This document shows positions 1 through 9,191 of a stretch of 64,000 bases of DNA, piece after piece. The notes under the pieces were generated by a model. It saw only the letters and a list, made by a program, of their open reading frames with translations. It ran no database searches and had not been told where the DNA came from. Each line of letters starts with the position of its first letter. Within the stretch, counting starts at the first letter, position 1. Where the stretch lies: the NCBI GenBank assembly GCA_963692955.1, contig OY843587.1, positions 1,302,001 to 1,366,000 of the forward strand. Direction: 5' to 3'. Origin of the DNA: UBA5158 sp963692955 (GTDB taxonomy: Bacteria > Pseudomonadota > Gammaproteobacteria > DSM-16500). The position numbers and the translations under genes were made by a program.

Positions 1-2298
1 GGCGATAATCGCATTCACTACCATTTCTTCGTTTTGACTAGTCGTCGTGCCTTTGATTAGGCTCTTATCGATTTTAATCGTATTGATATGCAGATTTTTA
101 ATGTAGATCAGCGAAAATTTGCCAGTGCCGAAATCGTCGATCGCGATATTCACACCCATTTCATGAATATCGTTGATGCGGCTCACGGTTTCTTTGTCAT
201 CGTCTAAGAACGCTGATTCGGTGATTTCGATTTCCAAACAATGCGGATCAAGGCCCGTCTCATTTAAGATCGTCGTCACTAGCTGTGATGCGTCTTGCAG
301 CTTAAATTGGTTTGGCGAAAAGTTCACAGACACCGGCAGCGGCACGTAGCCTTCGTTTTGCCAGCGTTTGTTAGTTTCGCAAGCGGTCCGTAATACCCAC
401 TCACCAATTTTAATAATTAAACCGGTGCGTTCGGCAAACGGGATAAAATTAATCGGGTCGATCATCCCTAACGTCGGATGCATCCAACGAATCAACGCTT
501 CCACACCGCAAATCATGCCATTTTTTAAATTTAATATCGGTTGGTAAAATAACACGAATTCATTGTTAGTGATGGCTTTGCGCAGCGCGGTTTCAAGCTG
601 GATGTTTTCATACTTTTCATGACTCATTTCTTGCGTAAAGTATTGGAACACGCCGCCACCCGCGTGTTTCGCTTTATATAAAGCGATTTCCGCGTTTTTC
701 ACCATGTCTTCTAACGAATCCGCGGCGTTCGGGAATACGCTAATGCCGATGCTGGCGGTGAGAAATAAATCGTGGCCATTGACTTTCACGACTTCCATCG
801 TCGCGTTTAATAATTTTTCTGAAATGAGACTCGCAAATTTAGGATGCGCGATGTCATTGAGCAGAATAATAAATTCATCGCCTTCTAACCGCGCGAGCAA
901 ATCGCCCGGCCGTAACAACGCGCCAATGCGGCTGGCAATTTCTTTCAAGACCGCATCGCCCATTTCCCGGCCGTAGGTGGTGTTAATCGTTTTGAATTTA
1001 TCTAAATCGAGAATAATAATGGATAACGTTTTATTGTTAACGCGGGAATGCGTCATGGCTTTATTAAAAATTTCATTGAAAAATACGCGGTTAGGCAGCG
1101 ACGTCAAGCTGTCATAATGCGATAAATTAACGAAATGTTCAGTCGCGGCGACGATGGGCATTTCGCCTTTTTTATATTGATCGATTTGATCGCTTAACTG
1201 CGCATTCGTCTTTTGCAAAGCCGCGGATTTTTTTGTAAATGAAGAATGTAAATCTTCGATGGTATCCAATAATGCATTAAATTCATTAGCGACATCGGTG
1301 ACTTCGTCCGAACCTTCGACGACGAGACGTTTATCAATTTTTTTGTGTGCGCGCACATCGGCGATGAAATCATCCAATTTTTCGAAACGCGTCAAGACCA
1401 TGCGGCGGAACAAACTCGATAACAAGATGGCGGAGATAACGCCGAGTAATATGACGATTACGATAAAATAACGATAGGCGTTTAAACCCGCCATATAAAT
1501 ATCGCGGTTTCTCACGTCACGGAAAAATCCGATCGGTTTACCAAAAATATCTCGTATCACGCTAAACGCCTCAATCGATTTATTGTCGATCGGTTGGCTG
1601 AAATGGCCATCGCCAGACGTCGCTGAGCCAAACACGGATTTTAAATGCGGATCTTGATTAATCTCTTGGATGCTATAGACCTGCAAATTCGTTTGCGCGA
1701 TTTGATTAACTTTTTTGACGATGCTTTGCGTTAAGAAGCGGCCTGCAATGAGGGTGCCGACGGAATGGTTGTCAGTGCCGTTGGTAATGGCGCTGGAGGC
1801 TACCAACATAATCTTGTTGTCCGCGCCGGATAAAACATAGCCGTGAATTTCAGCAGGGTGCTTAGGATAATTTAATAAGAGCGTGCGGGGCAACGCGAAT
1901 TCGCCGCTTGCTTCTTGGTATTGAGTATATTGCTGCGTGTCAGGATCAATCCCGGTACCATAAATCAATTTACCGCTATTGTCATAAAACGCCATCAAGT
2001 TGATGGTGGATTCTTTATAAACATTCATACTGAGATTTTTAGCGACGTAATCGGTATTCTTGCCTTGCAAGAATTGGACCGTGTCACTCCAGTGCGCCCA
2101 ATCACTGGTAAAGAGATACAAAGACAAATTTATCTCTTTAACGGTTTCATCGATGCGCTCGAGATCGCGATGCACATAGTATTGTTCCGATTTGAGATAA
2201 CTGCTTAAGACGAGATAACGTGATAAGACGCAAATAAGTACGAGAAACGCTACCCAGATGACGCCTATGACTAAATAAGATTTTTTTTGTAACTTCAT
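1..2298 (-). CDS. Membrane-bound CHASE4-like/GGDEF/EAL protein (3' end cut by window)
   Basis: Read by translating the minus strand; about 766 residues are in the window and the EAL domain runs off the left edge. A first membrane helix (about residues 5-27) is followed by a periplasmic sensor with a CHASE4-like WAHWSDTVQFL segment, a second helix (about 273-292), a linker, then GGDEF and EAL domains. The GGDEF site reads RLEGDEF (about 468-474), so the first Gly is Glu. The EAL domain keeps EALIRW (about 596), EITES and DDFGTG, which suggests a competent c-di-GMP phosphodiesterase; cyclase activity is less certain. The family makes or breaks down c-di-GMP at the inner membrane. Start is ATG at 2298, 33 bp beyond the udk stop, on the same strand. 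Confidence 0.9.
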   Translation of the reverse strand, partial: MKLQKKSYLVIGVIWVAFLVLICVLSRYLVLSSYLKSEQYYVHRDLERIDETVKEINLSLYLFTSDWAHWSDTVQFLQGKNTDYVAKNLSMNVYKESTINLMAFYDNSGKLIYGTGIDPDTQQYTQYQEASGEFALPRTLLLNYPKHPAEIHGYVLSGADNKIMLVASSAITNGTDNHSVGTLIAGRFLTQSIVKKVNQIAQTNLQVYSIQEINQDPHLKSVFGSATSGDGHFSQPIDNKSIEAFSVIRDIFGKPIGFFRDVRNRDIYMAGLNAYRYFIVIVILLGVISAILLSSLFRRMVLTRFEKLDDFIADVRAHKKIDKRLVVEGSDEVTDVANEFNALLDTIEDLHSSFTKKSAALQKTNAQLSDQIDQYKKGEMPIVAATEHFVNLSHYDSLTSLPNRVFFNEIFNKAMTHSRVNNKTLSIIILDLDKFKTINTTYGREMGDAVLKEIASRIGALLRPGDLLARLEGDEFIILLNDIAHPKFASLISEKLLNATMEVVKVNGHDLFLTASIGISVFPNAADSLEDMVKNAEIALYKAKHAGGGVFQYFTQEMSHEKYENIQLETALRKAITNNEFVLFYQPILNLKNGMICGVEALIRWMHPTLGMIDPINFIPFAERTGLIIKIGEWVLRTACETNKRWQNEGYVPLPVSVNFSPNQFKLQDASQLVTTILNETGLDPHCLEIEITESAFLDDDKETVSRINDIHEMGVNIAIDDFGTGKFSLIYIKNLHINTIKIDKSLIKGTTTSQNEEMVVNAIIA

Positions 2299-2331
2299 TT
2301 GCGTTCCCTCGCAGAAAAGTTTACGTAATTA

Positions 2332-2979
2332 CTATTGACTCTCCGCTTTAAAATGGTCGCCTAATAATTCCCGCATTTTAGCTTTGATCATATCAATAGC
2401 GATACGGTTACCGCCCCCTCTAGGCACGATGATATCGGCATAGCGTTTGGACGGTTCAATGAATTGCAAATACATCGGTCGAACGGTTTCATCATATTGT
2501 TTCAAGACTGCGTCTAACGATCGGCCGCGCTCTTTCAAATCGCGTTTTAAACGGCGAATCAAACAAATGTCTAACGCGGTCTCCATAAAAATGCGGATAT
2601 CCATTAAATCCCGCAATTCTTTTTCGACGAATAATAAAATCCCCTCGAGCACAATAATGCTGTGCTGACCAATCGCGCGAGTTTCATTTTCGCGTAAATG
2701 CGTCGCGTGATTGTAGATCGGCACTTGGATCGTTTTGCCCTGTTGTAATTGTTGCAGGTGTTGAAACAATAATTCATGGTCTAACGAATTCGGATGATCG
2801 TAGTTAATATGCGTTCTTTCTTCAAACGGTATGTTGCTGTGGTCTTTGTAATAAGAATCTTCGGAAATAACGACGACTTGGTTCGAACCCAATTCATTCA
2901 CGATAGTATTGGCTAGCAAACTCTTGCCGGAGGCGGAAGCGCCAGAAATCCCGATAATAATGGTATTTTTTGCTGTCAA
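2332..2979 (-). CDS. udk: Uridine kinase
   Basis: 215 residues, the usual length for Udk. It phosphorylates uridine and cytidine to UMP and CMP in pyrimidine salvage in the cytoplasm. The Walker A loop GASASGKS is at residues 13-20, EDSYYKD follows as in Udk, then a lid region with RRLKRDLKERGRS and the C-terminal DIIVPRGGGN. The ATG overlaps the stop of the upstream Smr gene by 4 bp, so the two are probably translationally coupled. Very sure of the family. Confidence 0.96.
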   Translation of the reverse strand: MTAKNTIIIGISGASASGKSLLANTIVNELGSNQVVVISEDSYYKDHSNIPFEERTHINYDHPNSLDHELLFQHLQQLQQGKTIQVPIYNHATHLRENETRAIGQHSIIVLEGILLFVEKELRDLMDIRIFMETALDICLIRRLKRDLKERGRSLDAVLKQYDETVRPMYLQFIEPSKRYADIIVPRGGGNRIAIDMIKAKMRELLGDHFKAESQ

Positions 2980-3530
2980 AACGCTTTCTCCCGTTTTTCA
3001 TTTTTTAGTAGCACGTACATAGCGCCGCTTTGTCCATCTTTCGCGGCAGCCGAGCAAAAAGCCAAAATCTGGTCTAGTTGACGCAGCCAATTATTCAATT
3101 TATTTTTTAACACTGGTTTTAAAATATCGCGGCCTTTACCATGAATGATTAAGACATGACGTACTTCATGCTGTTGGCACTGTTGCAAAAAGCGGAAGAG
3201 GGCTTCTTTCGCGATCGCCGCCGTCATGCCATGCAGGTCTAGTTTGGCCTCCACATTATATTGACCTCTACGCATTTTGCGAAGGGTTTTATCTTGTAAT
3301 CCCGAACGGGAAAATTCCAACATGTCTTCACCGCTGACGAGCGGCTCTTTGTCGAAATCGGAATAGGGCGCGAAGCTAGATTCTTCCGCGACGAGGCGCG
3401 GTTTTTTTCGTAACGGGTAGCGCTTGGGCGGTGGGGCAATCGTGTTGGGGACGGTGATACGTTTCACGTCCCGCATAGCCTGACGGAAGAGGGTTTGTTC
3501 TTCTATGCTTATTTCGTCTTTTTTACTCAT
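2976..3530 (-). CDS. Smr-domain protein (SmrA/YdaL-like)
   Basis: 184 residues from ATG 3530; an upstream in-frame TTG at 3536 is less likely. The N-terminal half is charged and low-complexity, and the C-terminal half is an Smr domain with the hallmark LDLHGMT (about residue 97) and IIHGKG motifs. Stand-alone Smr proteins are thought to nick or bind branched or structured nucleic acids; the family links to MutS2 C-termini. The substrate here is unknown. First gene of a two-gene unit with udk (4-bp overlap). Confidence 0.88.
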   Translation of the reverse strand: MSKKDEISIEEQTLFRQAMRDVKRITVPNTIAPPPKRYPLRKKPRLVAEESSFAPYSDFDKEPLVSGEDMLEFSRSGLQDKTLRKMRRGQYNVEAKLDLHGMTAAIAKEALFRFLQQCQQHEVRHVLIIHGKGRDILKPVLKNKLNNWLRQLDQILAFCSAAAKDGQSGAMYVLLKNEKREKAF

Positions 3531-3816
3531 AAGCAAGCTTGCCTATAGTGGCCCATAGTTAGGATGAGTCTTTCTGTATTGTACCTTTTATATCCTGCCT
3601 ACGGGAAGTTTATTAAGGTAAAAAACCTAACTTTCCAATGATTTAATGTTGCTTTCAAAATAAAATCTAGAATACTATGATGCGCGCATTAGCCGATAGT
3701 TTACCGCTTCAATTTATGATCTCAAACTCGATTTTTGGGGTATTTTTATCCTCTTATAAGACTATACTTATAGTATGGACTGGCAAAAACTATAACTGGA
3801 TGGCTCTCTTAACCTT
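3531..3816. other. Divergent intergenic region, Smr gene / hslO
   Basis: 286 bp with no gene. It must hold promoters for both directions. The best visible plus-strand -10 is TATACT at 3763-3768, but no convincing -35 lies 16-18 bp upstream. A 15-base stretch near 3725-3740, read on the minus strand, resembles one at 18693-18708 (CCCAAAA-TCGAGTTT); two copies are not enough to call a repeat family. Confidence 0.4.
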
Positions 3817-4710
3817 ATGAAAAAAAAAGACTTATTACAAAAATTCATGTTTGAGCACACGCCTATTCGCGGCGCGTTCGTGCATTTGGACCATTCTTAT
3901 CAAACGATTATCCATCAACATGCCTATTCGCCGCCGCTCAAGCGCCTATTGGGGGAAGCGTTGGTTTTAGTGAGTTTGCTGTGCGGGACGATAAAATTTA
4001 ATGGCCGCTTAACAATTCAATTCCAAGGTAAAAATAAATTACGCTTATTGCTGGTGCAAGCCACCCAAGATTTTCATATCCGCGGTTTAATTCAATTTAA
4101 TGAAGAACCACAGTCGGAAGAAGAAATTCTTAGCGAATTTAAAAATGGCGTCGTGGTCATTACCATGGAGCCGGATGACAGTACGCTGCGTTATCAGGGC
4201 ATTGTGTCTTGGCAAGGGAACACTTTATCACAATCTATCGAAGGCTATTTCCGCGATTCGGAACAGTTATTAACGCGAGTTTGGATAGCGGTCGACGATA
4301 AACGCGCTTGTGGTCTGTTGATACAAGCGATGCCGGGCGCGGATAACAATGGGCCCATGCGGGCGAATGACCCGAATTGGGAGCACATTATGGCGTTGAC
4401 GGAAACCTTGAAGGCTAATGAGTTATTAAAACTAGATAATAAAATTATTTTGCACCGGCTTTATCATCAAGAAGATCTCCGTCTATTTGAAGCCACGCCC
4501 ATTATTTTTCGCTGTACTTGCTCGTTGAAACGCAGTGAAAACGCTATTTTAATGCTGGGCCGCGCAGAAGCGACGGAAGAATTGCATAATCATCAAGTGA
4601 TAGACGTGACATGTGAATTCTGTGGCTCGAAATTCTCTTTCGACCGCGTCGACGTCGAAAAAATATTTCGCAAAGGTGACACCCCACCAACATCGACACA
4701 AGTCCATTAA
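3817..4710 (+). CDS. hslO: Hsp33 redox-regulated chaperonin
   Basis: 297 residues. Hsp33 is a cytoplasmic holdase activated by oxidation, when four cysteines release zinc. The N-terminal substrate-binding domain begins FMFEHTPIRGAFVHLD, typical of the family. The zinc centre is intact: Cys233-x-Cys235 and Cys266-x-x-Cys269 (CTC and CEFC). Start is ATG at 3817 with a weak ribosome site. It stands alone ahead of yciB (41 bp gap) and may share a transcript with it. Confidence 0.96.
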   Translation: MKKKDLLQKFMFEHTPIRGAFVHLDHSYQTIIHQHAYSPPLKRLLGEALVLVSLLCGTIKFNGRLTIQFQGKNKLRLLLVQATQDFHIRGLIQFNEEPQSEEEILSEFKNGVVVITMEPDDSTLRYQGIVSWQGNTLSQSIEGYFRDSEQLLTRVWIAVDDKRACGLLIQAMPGADNNGPMRANDPNWEHIMALTETLKANELLKLDNKIILHRLYHQEDLRLFEATPIIFRCTCSLKRSENAILMLGRAEATEELHNHQVIDVTCEFCGSKFSFDRVDVEKIFRKGDTPPTSTQVH

Positions 4711-4751
4711 GCCAGTAGCATAGACATAGCCCATTTCATGAGAGAGTTAAC

Positions 4752-5306
4752 ATGCAGCATTTTTTAATCGACTTCATTCCAGTCCTATTGTTTTTAGCCG
4801 CCTTTAAGCTCTTCGGAATTTATGTCGCGACTAGCGTAGGGATAGGGGCGACCGCGGTGCAAGTATTGTTGACGCGTTGGCTGCGCAGTAAGTTTGACAA
4901 GCAGCAATTAGTGACGTTAGCCGTGTTTGTGGTATTTGGCGGCATGACTTTATATTTTCATAATCCGATTTTTGTGAAATGGAAACCTTCGATTGTGTTT
5001 TGGATTTTTGGCGCGGCGCTGATCGTCAGTCAATTTTTTAAAAAACCCATTATTCAAGCCATGTTGGAAGGCTTATTAGCCGATAAACAAGCGCAAATGA
5101 CGGTGCCGACGCTGGTGTGGAAACGCTTAAACTTAGCTTGGGCGTTGTTTTTCTTAACCCTAGGGACGGTAAATATCTATGTCGCATACACTTTCAGTAC
5201 GGAAACGTGGGTGAATTTTAAAGTGTATGGGATTTTAGGTTTGATTATGTTATTTAGTTTCATCCAAGCATTTTGTCTCGCGCGTTACATGACAGAGGCG
5301 AAATGA
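4752..5306 (+). CDS. yciB: Septation/intracellular-spreading protein YciB (IspZ family)
   Basis: 184 residues and about five membrane helices. It begins MQHFLIDFIPVLLFLAAFKL and carries the family segments NPIFVKWKPSIVFWIFGAAL and WVNFKVYGILGLIMLF. YciB is an inner-membrane protein linked to cell-envelope synthesis and division; its biochemical activity is not settled. The ribosome site GAGAGTTAAC precedes the ATG. Its stop overlaps the bolA start (ATGA), indicating one operon. Confidence 0.93.
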   Translation: MQHFLIDFIPVLLFLAAFKLFGIYVATSVGIGATAVQVLLTRWLRSKFDKQQLVTLAVFVVFGGMTLYFHNPIFVKWKPSIVFWIFGAALIVSQFFKKPIIQAMLEGLLADKQAQMTVPTLVWKRLNLAWALFFLTLGTVNIYVAYTFSTETWVNFKVYGILGLIMLFSFIQAFCLARYMTEAK

Positions 5307-5572
5307 TGACGCCGGCGGAACGCGTGGCGCTGATAAAACAGCGTTTAACAGCTAAATTTTCTCCTAGCCAATTAGATGTCGTCGATGATAGCGCGCAACA
5401 TGTTGGGCATGCGGGTGCCAAAGGCGGGGCGGGGCATTATACCGTGATGATCGCGTCTGAGGATTTTAAAAATAAGTCGCGCGTGACGGTGCATAGCGAT
5501 ATTTACGCGGAACTGCAAGATTTAATGCCGCATGAAGTTCATGCGTTACAAATCAAAGTCATTAAAATTTAG
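5303..5572 (+). CDS. bolA: BolA family protein
   Basis: 89 residues from ATG 5303, which overlaps the yciB stop by 4 bp; that coupling decides the start over an upstream in-frame candidate at 5273. The core reads GHAGAKGGAGHYTVMIASEDF and ends in HALQIKVIKI, the BolA fold. It retains the conserved His residues that bind a [2Fe-2S] cluster with monothiol glutaredoxins. Role: iron-sulfur trafficking and stress/morphology regulation. Its last 11 bp overlap the convergent ankyrin gene. Confidence 0.92.
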   Translation: MMTPAERVALIKQRLTAKFSPSQLDVVDDSAQHVGHAGAKGGAGHYTVMIASEDFKNKSRVTVHSDIYAELQDLMPHEVHALQIKVIKI

Positions 5573-6599
5573 GACGTTTTGTCGGTTTTTCATCGACAGT
5601 GCCGTCGTGCGCCATTCTTTGAAAGATCTTTTTTATCAATAATACATTTCGCGCGCGTTCATCTTCGGTGGGGATAGTGGCCATATGAGAAGTGTTAGGG
5701 GCATAGTCTGACGTACCAAATTCAAATCCATCCAACATAATCGGCAGAATTTTTTTTACGTCAGCGTAACTGAAATCTAAATAATCCGCCGGTGTCATGT
5801 CATAGCAGTCTTTAACGTCTAATTTAGCGCCTTTTTGTAAAAGTAATTCTATCAATGTAGGCTCGTCGCCGCGCAAGCAAGCGATATGCAGAGGGGTCAT
5901 ACCGTTAGTTGCGTATACAGCATTGACATCTAAATCATTGCGACTGAGTAATGCTTCAATGATTTGTTTTTGATTTTCAACGCCGGGTAAATCTTCTTCT
6001 GAAAATTCGTCACTTATATGGTTCCAACCTTTTGCAACCGCTAATAAAATCGGATTGCTGCCAAAGTAGGCGGAATATTTGTTGACGTCAGCGCCGGCTT
6101 TGATTAGCTCAAGAGCGTCAAATGTTTCGGTCAGTGAAATTGCATTCAGCAGTCTTGAATTGCTAATAATAAAATGATTTTTAGGCTTGGCAAGATCGAA
6201 ACGCAGTTGCACAAAATTGAGCGCTGCTAATTCATTATTCCTTATATTTATGCGCGGTCGGAAGCTCAAACTGTTTGAATCAAATGCCGCTTCCATCGTC
6301 TCAGAAACAGGCAAGAGTACTCGATGGGAATATTTTTTATCTGGATGGGCCACATCATTGATGACTTTCGAAATAATCATAATCATATCAATGAAATCTT
6401 TCCAGGCAGTCTCAAGTATAAATTCTCTGGTTAAGTCTAACATTGGAAAAGAGGCGTCTTTAGAAATGAGTCGCCAATTGTTAAGATAATATTCTTTGAA
6501 AGCCTCTGGGGTAAGTCGCGTGGCATCGTGCATGAATAGCTTGGCAAGCTTGATAAAATCAGCGGTGTCAGTCTTTTTTTTGGAGGTGGCTTTCGTCAT
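5562..6599 (-). CDS. Ankyrin-repeat protein, possible secreted effector
   Basis: 345 residues with no signal peptide. About three ankyrin repeats lie at residues 160-285: ALELIKAGADVNKY, then a long insert, then GMTPLHIACLRGDEPTLIELLLQKGAKLDVKD and MTPADYLDFS. The first 150 residues match no family I recognise. The tail is basic (EKPTKRPKF). Ankyrin proteins of intracellular bacteria often bind host proteins after type IV secretion, but no secretion signal can be proved by eye. It lies 43 bp downstream of aroC on the same strand and overlaps bolA tail to tail. No PmrA-like box was seen upstream. Confidence 0.82.
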   Translation of the reverse strand: MTKATSKKKTDTADFIKLAKLFMHDATRLTPEAFKEYYLNNWRLISKDASFPMLDLTREFILETAWKDFIDMIMIISKVINDVAHPDKKYSHRVLLPVSETMEAAFDSNSLSFRPRINIRNNELAALNFVQLRFDLAKPKNHFIISNSRLLNAISLTETFDALELIKAGADVNKYSAYFGSNPILLAVAKGWNHISDEFSEEDLPGVENQKQIIEALLSRNDLDVNAVYATNGMTPLHIACLRGDEPTLIELLLQKGAKLDVKDCYDMTPADYLDFSYADVKKILPIMLDGFEFGTSDYAPNTSHMATIPTEDERARNVLLIKKIFQRMAHDGTVDEKPTKRPKF

Positions 6600-6642
6600 G
6601 CGCTAGATCTCCAGATATAACTATTATATACCAGAGCCATCA

Positions 6643-7704
6643 TTATTTATAATTTTGTGCTCTGTCTCGTAATAGATGGTCCATGATAACGATGGCCATC
6701 ATGGCTTCGCCAATCGGCGTCGCCCGCAGTCCGACGCAAGCATCGTGCCGGCCGGTGGTCTTAATTTCAATTTCATTACCCGCATGATCAATGGATTGAG
6801 CGGGGAGGGGGATGCTGGAGGCGGGTTTTAACGCGATGCTAGCCGTGATAGTTTGTCCCGTGGAGATCCCGCCTAAAATGCCGCCCGCGTGATTGCTCAA
6901 GAACCCTGACGTATTCATTTCGTCGCGATGTTCTGAACCTTTCTGCGTGACGCAGGCAAAGCCTGCGCCTATCTCTACCCCTTTTACCGCGTTGATACTC
7001 ATTAAGGCATGCGCGAGGTCCGCGTCTAAACGGTCAAACACGGGTTCGCCTAAGCCGGTAGGGATATTTTCCGCGTGCAAGTTAATACGCGCGCCGATCG
7101 AATCACCTTGTTTGCGAAGGTCGGCGATGTATTGTTCGAGAAACGGAATTTGTGCGACATCCGGGCAAAAAAACGGATTTTTCTCCACTTCGTCCCAATT
7201 TATTTTGTCTATTTTGATCGGGCCCAATTGGGCGAGATAACCGCGGATGAGAATGCCGTGTTGAGTTTGCAAATATTTTTTCGCGATCGCGCCGGCGGCG
7301 ACGCGCATCATCGTTTCGCGCGCGGAAGAACGGCCGCCGCCACGGTGATCGCGGATGCCATATTTTTTTTGATAAGTGAAATCGGCGTGGCCGGGGCGGA
7401 ATTGATGTTCGATTTTTTCATAATCACGCGGCCGCGCGTCGGTGTTCGCGATCACTAAACCGATGGGTGTGCCGGTAGTTTTTCCCGAATAAACGCCGGA
7501 TAAAATTTCCACGGTATCTGCTTCGCGCCGCTGCGAAGTAAACTTCGAAGCGCCAGGTTTTCTGCGATTTAATTCGTGCTGGATATCGTCGTTACAGAGG
7601 GGCAGGCCGGGCGGGCAACCGTCGATCACGCAACCATACGCAGGGCCGTGACTTTCGCCAAACGTCGTGACCGTAAATAATTTCCCTAACGTATTTCCAG
7701 ACAT
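6643..7704 (-). CDS. aroC: Chorismate synthase
   Basis: 353 residues. It converts EPSP to chorismate, the last shikimate step, using reduced FMN. Hallmarks are TFGESHGPAYGCVIDG at the start, RPGHADFTYQKKYGIRDHRGGGRSSARET near residue 110, and a C-terminal GRHDACVGLRATPIGEAMMA. The start ATG lies one base past the prmB stop, the same prmB-aroC pairing as in enteric bacteria, so the two are surely one operon. Confidence 0.97.
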   Translation of the reverse strand: MSGNTLGKLFTVTTFGESHGPAYGCVIDGCPPGLPLCNDDIQHELNRRKPGASKFTSQRREADTVEILSGVYSGKTTGTPIGLVIANTDARPRDYEKIEHQFRPGHADFTYQKKYGIRDHRGGGRSSARETMMRVAAGAIAKKYLQTQHGILIRGYLAQLGPIKIDKINWDEVEKNPFFCPDVAQIPFLEQYIADLRKQGDSIGARINLHAENIPTGLGEPVFDRLDADLAHALMSINAVKGVEIGAGFACVTQKGSEHRDEMNTSGFLSNHAGGILGGISTGQTITASIALKPASSIPLPAQSIDHAGNEIEIKTTGRHDACVGLRATPIGEAMMAIVIMDHLLRDRAQNYK

Positions 7705-7705
7705 A

Positions 7706-8620
7706 TCAAGTCACGTTATGAAGATCGATTTGGCACTCTTGTAATTGCTCGGCCGTTAACATGAAAACACCGCCGCCACCACGCTCGAACTCAAGCCAAG
7801 TGAAAGGAATATCGGGATATAAATCGGTTAGCGCAAATTCACTATTGCCGACTTCGACGATCAGCGTGCCTTCTGCCTGCAAGAAAGGCAGCGCGTCCTG
7901 CAAAATGCGCCGCGCGTAATCCAAACCATCCGCGCCCGCGGCCAACCCTAAACGCGGCTCATGTTGATATTCGACCGGCAACGTCGCCATGTCTTCGGCG
8001 TCGACGTAGGGGGGATTACTGATGATGAGATTATATTTTTTTGGCGGCAAATTATTAAATAAGTCGGATTGAATTAATTGCACTTGCTGTTCGACGCCAT
8101 GCCGCAGGACATTAATTTTTGCGACCGCTAACGCATCGTTGGAAATATCCGACGCGTCGACGTCTGCGTAAGGAAACGCTTTCGCGCAAGCGATGGCGAT
8201 ACAGCCGCTGCCAGTGCATAAATCTAAAATATTATTCATACGGTCGGGATCGACCCACGGTTGAAATTCATTTTCAATTAATTCCGCGATCGGCGAGCGC
8301 GGTATCAACACGCGTTCATCCACAAAAAATGGCAAACTGGCAAACCAAGCTTCATGAATAAGATAAGACAACGGAATGCGTTCGCTAATGCGCCGTGTAA
8401 TGAGTTTTTGAATCGTATCGCGTTCTCCGCTAGTCAACCGCGCGTCTAACACGAATTGATTTACATCATGCGGTAAATGCAGCGCCCGCAGCACGAGCGT
8501 GACGGCTTCATCCCACGCCGTTTCTGAGCCATGACCATAATATAATCCCCCCTCGTTAAAAGAGGAAACGGCCCAGCGTATCATGTCGCGGATAGTCTTT
8601 AATTCGTCCAAATTAGCCAT
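7706..8620 (-). CDS. prmB: Ribosomal protein L3 glutamine methyltransferase PrmB
   Basis: 304 residues. It N5-methylates a Gln of ribosomal protein uL3 using SAM. The SAM-binding loop DLCTGSGCIAIACA lies near residue 132 and the catalytic NPPY near 202. The following DAEDMATLPVEYQHEPRLGLAAG separates PrmB from its release-factor paralogue PrmC. It leads the prmB-aroC operon. The 212 bp upstream face the DUF1820 gene. Confidence 0.95.
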   Translation of the reverse strand: MANLDELKTIRDMIRWAVSSFNEGGLYYGHGSETAWDEAVTLVLRALHLPHDVNQFVLDARLTSGERDTIQKLITRRISERIPLSYLIHEAWFASLPFFVDERVLIPRSPIAELIENEFQPWVDPDRMNNILDLCTGSGCIAIACAKAFPYADVDASDISNDALAVAKINVLRHGVEQQVQLIQSDLFNNLPPKKYNLIISNPPYVDAEDMATLPVEYQHEPRLGLAAGADGLDYARRILQDALPFLQAEGTLIVEVGNSEFALTDLYPDIPFTWLEFERGGGGVFMLTAEQLQECQIDLHNVT

Positions 8621-8832
8621 GCGGCGCCTGCGAAAAGGTTAGCGTAATGTTAAAAGGCTATTTTAAGACTAATCCTCTGAGAGTAGTAGTTCTTTCGGCA
8701 AAAAGAGCGCACCCCTAGATGAATTGTTAGAGCAGCCTGTGTATAATCTCCAAAATTAGATAAATGGCGCAAAAACTTTCAGCTAGTCGCCCTTTTAAAT
8801 CAATAAGTAAAACCAACAAGCGAGCAGTGGTA

Positions 8833-9180
8833 ATGACGAAAAAAACAATGTATCGAGTCACCTTTGTTAATCATGAACGTATTTATGAAGTGTATGCCAA
8901 GCGCGTCGGGCAGGGGAATTTATTCGGTTTTGTCGCTATCGAAGAAATCGTGTTTGGCGAAACCTCCACCGTCGTCGTTGATCCTGGCCAAGAGCGTGTG
9001 AAAAACGAATTTCAAGGCGTCAAGCGCACCCATATTCCTATGCATTCCATTTTGCGTATCGATGAAGTGGATAAAGAAGGCGTCGCGAAAATCACGACGC
9101 AAGTGAAAGCTAATAATGTGTCGCCATTTCCCGGCCCAAGTAATCCTATTTACACTAAGCCGCCAGAAACATTTAATTAG
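8833..9180 (+). CDS. DUF1820 family protein
   Basis: 115 residues from ATG 8833. An upstream in-frame ATG at 8764 would add 23 basic residues not typical of the family, whose members start near K-x-MYRVTFVN. The domain reads MYRVTFVNHERIYEVYAKRV, then GQGNLFGFVAIEEIVFGE. DUF1820 proteins occur in many gammaproteobacteria and have no assigned function. It sits 11 bp ahead of nagZ, and the trio with nagZ and the phosphoribosyltransferase looks like one operon. Confidence 0.88.
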   Translation: MTKKTMYRVTFVNHERIYEVYAKRVGQGNLFGFVAIEEIVFGETSTVVVDPGQERVKNEFQGVKRTHIPMHSILRIDEVDKEGVAKITTQVKANNVSPFPGPSNPIYTKPPETFN

Positions 9181-9191
9181 GATTTGACATT

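Noticed and set aside
704..976. Plus-strand ORF inside the GGDEF/EAL gene
   Set aside because: Shadow of the minus-strand coding frame, whose domain motifs are unmistakable.
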